From positions 1-9,368 of the forward strand of contig CAIUYS010000487.1 of assembly GCA_903903365.1 (NCBI GenBank): a DNA stretch of 9,368 nt. The letters run 5' to 3'. This document shows positions 6,525-9,368 of the stretch, one piece after another. The translations under genes were made by a program, and so were the position numbers. The notes beneath the pieces are model-generated. The model searched no databases. It saw only the letters and a program-made list of their open reading frames with translations, and was not told the DNA's origin. This stretch comes from an uncultured Methylococcaceae bacterium. Lineage in GTDB: Bacteria; Pseudomonadota; Gammaproteobacteria; Methylococcales; Methylomonadaceae. The stretch's first letter is position 1, and every line of letters starts with the position of its first letter.

Positions 6525-7528
6525 TCAACGCCATGAGTGCCGATGAAATCGTCGCAGAGATTTTAACGGGCAATAGAGCCATTCTTGCCAGGTCAATGAC
6601 TCTCATTGAGAGCACACACCCCAAACACCATAAACTGGCCGGTGAAATTCTGGACAACATTGTGCCGCTGGTCGGTAAAGCCAAGCGGATTGGTATTACC
6701 GGTGTTCCGGGGGCAGGCAAAAGTACCCTGCTGGAAGCCTTGGGCATGTATTTGATCAAGTGTGGCTTAAAAATAGCCATTATTGCTATTGATCCCAGTA
6801 GCAGTATCAGCGGGGGCAGCATTCTTGCTGATAAAACAAGAATGACCACGTTGCTTCGAGAGCATAACGCCTTTATACGTCCAGTTCCCGCCGGGGGACA
6901 TTTGGGCGGCACCAGTCGAAGAACCCGAGAGCTGACTTTTCTGTTGGATGCGGCTGGTTTTGATGTCATCTTTATTGAGACGGTGGGGGTGGGTCAGTCT
7001 GAAATTGAAGTGGCCGATTTGGTCGACTTTTTTTGTCTGGTGCAAATTGCCGGGGCAGGGGATGAGCTTCAAGGTATCAAAAAGGGCGTTATGGAAGTTG
7101 CGGATCTTGTTGTCATTAATAAGTGTGATGGCGATAATAAAATACTGGCTGAAATTGCCAGAGCCATGCTTAAAAATGCGTTGCATATAGTAAAGCCCAA
7201 ATATACGGAATGGCAGGCACAAGCGTTAACGTGTAGCGCAAGGGATAATACGGGAATAAAAAATATTTGGGAGGTTGTCGAGCTATTTTATGCCACGATG
7301 GAGCCTGCCGGAAAAGTGGCCTTGCTGCGGAAGGGGCAAAATGTGCGCTGGATGAAGCGGGAAATTGAGGAAAATGTTATCACTATGATTTATAACACTC
7401 AGGATATTAAAGAGTTGTATGGTAAAACCAAAGCCAGTGTGGAGAGTAATCAGCTTTCGCCACGACACGCCGTAGAGACTGTCAGTCAATACATTGCTGA
7501 AAAATTAACTTATGATGGCTTGAAATGA
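6521..7528 (+). CDS. argK: Methylmalonyl-CoA mutase chaperone GTPase (ArgK/MeaB/YgfD)
   Basis: A 335-residue SIMIBI-class G protein of the ArgK/MeaB family (E. coli YgfD about 331). Family members bind methylmalonyl-CoA mutase and use GTP to gate cofactor loading and protect or rescue the enzyme; the older name reflects a disputed role in arginine transport. Walker A is GVPGAGKS at residues 61-68, followed by T69. AIDPSSSISGGSILADKTRM (89-108) and RPVPAGGHLGG (120-130) are typical of the family. ETVGVGQSE (153-161) contains the switch region, and NKCD (200-203) is the guanine-specificity motif. The C terminus is the helical dimerisation region. The chosen start overlaps the scpA stop by four bases, and MIN matches my recollection of the E. 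coli start; ATG 6533 is a weaker alternative. Overlap with mutase and decarboxylase implies coupled expression of enzyme and chaperone. Confidence 0.95.
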   Translation: MINAMSADEIVAEILTGNRAILARSMTLIESTHPKHHKLAGEILDNIVPLVGKAKRIGITGVPGAGKSTLLEALGMYLIKCGLKIAIIAIDPSSSISGGSILADKTRMTTLLREHNAFIRPVPAGGHLGGTSRRTRELTFLLDAAGFDVIFIETVGVGQSEIEVADLVDFFCLVQIAGAGDELQGIKKGVMEVADLVVINKCDGDNKILAEIARAMLKNALHIVKPKYTEWQAQALTCSARDNTGIKNIWEVVELFYATMEPAGKVALLRKGQNVRWMKREIEENVITMIYNTQDIKELYGKTKASVESNQLSPRHAVETVSQYIAEKLTYDGLK

Positions 7529-8319
7529 ATAATTATGAATTTGTAAAAGTTGAACTCAAAGACCGGGTTGGTATTATTGAGTTTAATTATATTAAAAAAT
7601 TAAACGCGTTGAGTGAATGCTTTATTCAAGATATTTTGAACGCCTTGACAGAGCTGAGTGTTCCAGAGGTTCGCTGTGTTATTTTACGAGCGCCCAAGGG
7701 CAGCAAAGTATTCTCATCCGGCCATGACATCAGTGAACTACCCAAGGCCAAGCGTGATCCATTGCCGCTAAGTTATCAAGACCCGTTGCGTATTCTTACG
7801 CGCACCATTCAGCGCTATCCGAAACCGGTTATTTCCATGATTGAAGGGAGTGTCTGGGGCGGCGCTTTTGAATTGATCATGAGTACGGATATCGTTATTG
7901 CCAGTAATAAATCCACCTTTGCCATGACGCCGGTTAATCTGGGGGTTCCTTATAATGTTGTGGGTATTCATAATTTGATTCGCGATGCGGGCTTGCATGT
8001 GATGAAAGAAGTTATTTTTACCGCGACCCCGATTTCTGCTGAACAAGCTTTAAAGATTGGCATATTGAACCATATTGTTCCTGATGAGGAGTTGGAAAGT
8101 AAAACCCTTGCCATTGCCAATTTAATCTGTGAAAAAGCACCGCTTGCCATCGCGGTTATCAAAGAAGAGATGCGCGTTTTGTGTGAGGCAAATGCCATTA
8201 ATCCTGATGAGTTTGAGCGGATTCAAGGGCTTAGACGATACGTCTATGACAGTCTTGATTATAGTGAAGGACTCACTGCATTTTTTGAGAAGAGAAAACC
8301 CAATTTCATTGGAAAATAA
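7525..8319 (+). CDS. scpB: Methylmalonyl-CoA decarboxylase (crotonase family)
   Basis: A 264-residue crotonase-fold enzyme corresponding to E. coli YgfG/ScpB (261 residues), which converts methylmalonyl-CoA to propionyl-CoA and CO2 without a biotin or metal cofactor. FSSGHDI (63-69) contains His67, SVWGGAF (109-115) carries the oxyanion-hole Gly113, and NLGVPYN (138-144) contains Tyr143; these align with His66, Gly110 and Tyr140 of the E. coli enzyme. The C terminus (EKRKPNFIGK) is also as in that family. Two extra residues near 76-82 account for the length difference. The Tyr, together with the absence of the usual crotonase glutamates, argues for a decarboxylase rather than an enoyl-CoA hydratase. 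The start overlaps the argK stop in ATGA. No clear terminator follows. Confidence 0.94.
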   Translation: MNNYEFVKVELKDRVGIIEFNYIKKLNALSECFIQDILNALTELSVPEVRCVILRAPKGSKVFSSGHDISELPKAKRDPLPLSYQDPLRILTRTIQRYPKPVISMIEGSVWGGAFELIMSTDIVIASNKSTFAMTPVNLGVPYNVVGIHNLIRDAGLHVMKEVIFTATPISAEQALKIGILNHIVPDEELESKTLAIANLICEKAPLAIAVIKEEMRVLCEANAINPDEFERIQGLRRYVYDSLDYSEGLTAFFEKRKPNFIGK

Positions 8320-8393
8320 GGTCTTGGGTAACTCGAAAAAAACACCCCAAACATTGCCAGACTCTGGAACGCCCCAATTTAATGCCTAAAGCC

Positions 8394-8419
8394 GGAATAC
8401 AAACCTAGGTTTGTACTCC
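8394..8419. repeat. Palindrome centred on CCTAGG
   Basis: TACAAACCTAGGTTTGTA at 8398-8415 is a perfect 18-nt palindrome. After one A-C mismatch, GGA at 8394-8396 pairs with TCC at 8417-8419. As RNA it would form a hairpin with a small loop, but no T tract follows. It could be a protein-binding operator or a small dispersed repeat. Confidence 0.65.
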
Positions 8420-8424
8420 AAATT

Positions 8425-8441
8425 GACACTGTGTCGGACAC
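8425..8441. repeat. Alternating GACAC / GTGTC / GACAC half-sites
   Basis: GACAC (8425-8429), GTGTC (8431-8435) and GACAC (8437-8441) are each separated by one base. The middle copy can form a dyad with either neighbour. Such overlapping dyads can be operators, but I recognise no regulator consensus and the block is short enough to be chance. Confidence 0.4.
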
Positions 8442-8614
8442 GTCACCGCCATTAAGTTAAGCGTGTGGAGGCAATAACGTTGGGGGACTTATTTATTGCG
8501 AGTTGCCTTAAGCCGTTCGCTGAGCGAAGTCGAAGCGATTTTGCCGGCTTCGACTCCGCTCAGCCAACGGTTTATCTTCCCAAGAGGCGCTTAACTTAAC
8601 GGCATTGGGTGACG
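8441..8614. mobile_element. MITE-like nested inverted-repeat element, 174 bp
   Basis: The left arm at 8441-8463 (CGTCACCGCCATTAAGTTAAGCG) matches the reverse complement of the right arm at 8588-8614. Differences are one four-base insertion (ATTG, next to GGGTGACG) and one A/G substitution. The innermost 12 bases, TTAAGTTAAGCG, are perfect. Further inside, TTGGG (8480-8484) faces CCCAA (8579-8583) across a large internal hairpin. There is no coding capacity. The architecture suits a non-autonomous, transposase-mobilised element or a large RNA cruciform. GGAC appears just outside both ends (8436-8439 and 8614-8617), a weak candidate target duplication that is not flush on the left. Confidence 0.5.
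8513..8570. repeat. Inner 24-bp hairpin of the TTCGACT-GCTCAG repeat type
   Basis: The arms at 8513-8536 and 8547-8570 pair over 24 positions with two mismatches (8518/8565 and 8527/8556), leaving a 10-nt loop. Their core is GCTGAGCGAAGTCGAAGC on the left and GCTTCGACTCCGCTCAGC on the right. Palindromes of this core occur as dispersed repeats in many bacterial genomes, in my recollection. It forms the centre of the larger nested inverted repeat. Confidence 0.75.
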
Positions 8615-8644
8615 GACTATTTGTTGCACTTTCCTACCGGTAAC

Positions 8645-8648
8645 AGGA
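8645..8648 (+). promoter_or_regulatory. Ribosome binding site of scpC
   Basis: AGGA lies seven bases before the ATG at 8656 and supports this start. Unlike argK and scpB, scpC has its own binding site and is not coupled to an upstream stop. Confidence 0.7.
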
Positions 8649-8655
8649 TTAAATC

Positions 8656-9368
8656 ATGACACGCTATTCAGTATTAACGCCGGAAGAAGCGGCCGGCATT
8701 ATTAACAATAATGACATGGTCGCTTTTAGCGGCTTTACCGCTGCCGGATCTCCAAAAGTTGTACCCATTGCCCTTGCCCTTCGAGCTGTGGCGCTGCATA
8801 AAAAAGGTGAAGACTTTGCCATACGGTTAATTACCGGCGCTTCTGTAGGCGCCCAAGTTGATGATGAGTTGGCGACTGCAAAGTGCGTCAAATGGCGAGC
8901 GCCTTATCAGTCGGCCTCCGGTATGCGCAAAGCCATCAATAATAATGAAGTCGAATTTGTTGATATGCATTTGGGTGAAGTTGCGCAAATGTTACGCGCC
9001 GGTTTTTTTGGCGAGATAGATGTGGCAATCATCGAAGCGGTTGATGTGACCAGCGATGGTCGTGTCTTTTTGACGTCGGGCATTGGCAACTCTCCGACTT
9101 TTTTGGAGCGTGCAAAAAAAATAATTATTGAAAGAAACAGTTATTTTTCCTCACGAATTACCGAGTTTGCCGATAATGTGACGTTGCCAAATCCTCCCAA
9201 GCGTCCGGTTATTCCGCTTAATGGCACGATGGATAAAATAGGCAAGCCTTATGTGCAGATTGATCCTGCTAAAATAATAGGTATTGTCGAAACCAATCAG
9301 GCCGATCAAATTGAGGCATTTACAAAAAATGATGAGACCAGTGTACTGATAGCACACAATGTTGAAAA
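8656..9368 (+). CDS. scpC: Propionyl-CoA:succinate CoA transferase, 5' part
   Basis: An open frame from ATG 8656 continues without a stop to the window edge, giving 237 residues of a protein that is about 490 long in E. coli (YgfH/ScpC). It transfers CoA from propionyl-CoA to succinate, releasing propionate and regenerating succinyl-CoA for ScpA. The visible part is the N-terminal domain of the acetyl-CoA hydrolase/transferase family: MVAFSGFTAAGSPK (21-34), LITGASVG (58-65), WRAPYQSASGMRK (80-92), HLGEVAQM (105-112), GFFGEIDVAIIEA (116-128) and LTSGIGNSPT (139-148). The stretch YVQIDPAKIIGIVETN (199-214) is typical of the family. The catalytic glutamate region lies beyond the window. A succinyl-CoA:acetate CoA transferase would look similar here; the operon context favours ScpC. 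Confidence 0.92.
   Translation, partial: MTRYSVLTPEEAAGIINNNDMVAFSGFTAAGSPKVVPIALALRAVALHKKGEDFAIRLITGASVGAQVDDELATAKCVKWRAPYQSASGMRKAINNNEVEFVDMHLGEVAQMLRAGFFGEIDVAIIEAVDVTSDGRVFLTSGIGNSPTFLERAKKIIIERNSYFSSRITEFADNVTLPNPPKRPVIPLNGTMDKIGKPYVQIDPAKIIGIVETNQADQIEAFTKNDETSVLIAHNVE

Larger units (their letters stand above)
8320..8655. other. Repeat-rich gap between scpB and scpC
   Basis: This 336-nt non-coding gap interrupts an otherwise overlapping operon. Reading rightward it holds a small palindrome CCAGACTCTGG (8357-8367), the 8394-8419 palindrome, alternating GACAC/GTGTC half-sites (8425-8441), the 174-bp nested inverted repeat (8441-8614) and the scpC ribosome binding site. No open frame of convincing character, tRNA or U-tract terminator was seen. 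Whether scpC has its own promoter here is undecided. Confidence 0.7.

Noticed and set aside
6481..6969. 162-residue - strand frame across the scpA-argK junction
   Set aside because: Antisense shadow across two real genes with a low-complexity Ser/Leu/Pro composition.
8324..8350. Terminator after scpB from TTGGG / CCCAA
   Set aside because: Only five pairs around a 17-nt loop and no following T tract.
8423..8451. A sigma-70 promoter from the TTGACA at 8423-8428
   Set aside because: The region 15-19 bases downstream is GC-rich (around ACCGCCATTA), with no acceptable -10 hexamer.

Overview
The window looks like chromosomal DNA of a gammaproteobacterium with moderate GC content. The basis is the close residue-level resemblance of four genes to the Escherichia coli Sbm (sleeping beauty mutase) cluster, compact overlapping operons and a typical Gram-negative lipoprotein. 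A methanotroph-like relative (Methylococcales) is possible, but that is only an impression. No phage, transposase, tRNA, rRNA or CRISPR array was seen.

Left part (1-711): the last 49 codons of an unidentified + strand gene, a hairpin terminator shared with a convergent gene, then a small lipoprotein gene on the - strand. A 106-nt divergent gap (712-817) separates this from the next operon.

Middle (818-4157): two overlapping + strand genes encode large, divergent GTPases. Each has an N-terminal G domain, a long helical region and a hydrophobic or transmembrane segment near the C terminus, the layout of bacterial dynamin-like proteins. Both replace the usual DxxG of G3 with D-x-P-D-F-D-S and share a conserved block after it. 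Function is unknown; this is the least explained part of the window. It ends in a perfect 28-nt palindrome followed by a hairpin-plus-T terminator.

Right part (4386 to the end): scpA, argK and scpB are joined by two 4-nt ATGA overlaps. After a 336-nt gap comes scpC, which runs off the window. Together they encode B12-dependent methylmalonyl-CoA mutase, its G-protein chaperone, methylmalonyl-CoA decarboxylase and propionyl-CoA:succinate CoA transferase. As in E. coli, these can form a cycle converting succinate to propionate plus CO2 through succinyl-CoA, methylmalonyl-CoA and propionyl-CoA; the mutase step is reversible.

The scpB-scpC gap is packed with inverted repeats, including a 174-bp nested inverted repeat resembling a non-autonomous mobile (MITE-like) element. 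It may have split an originally continuous operon.
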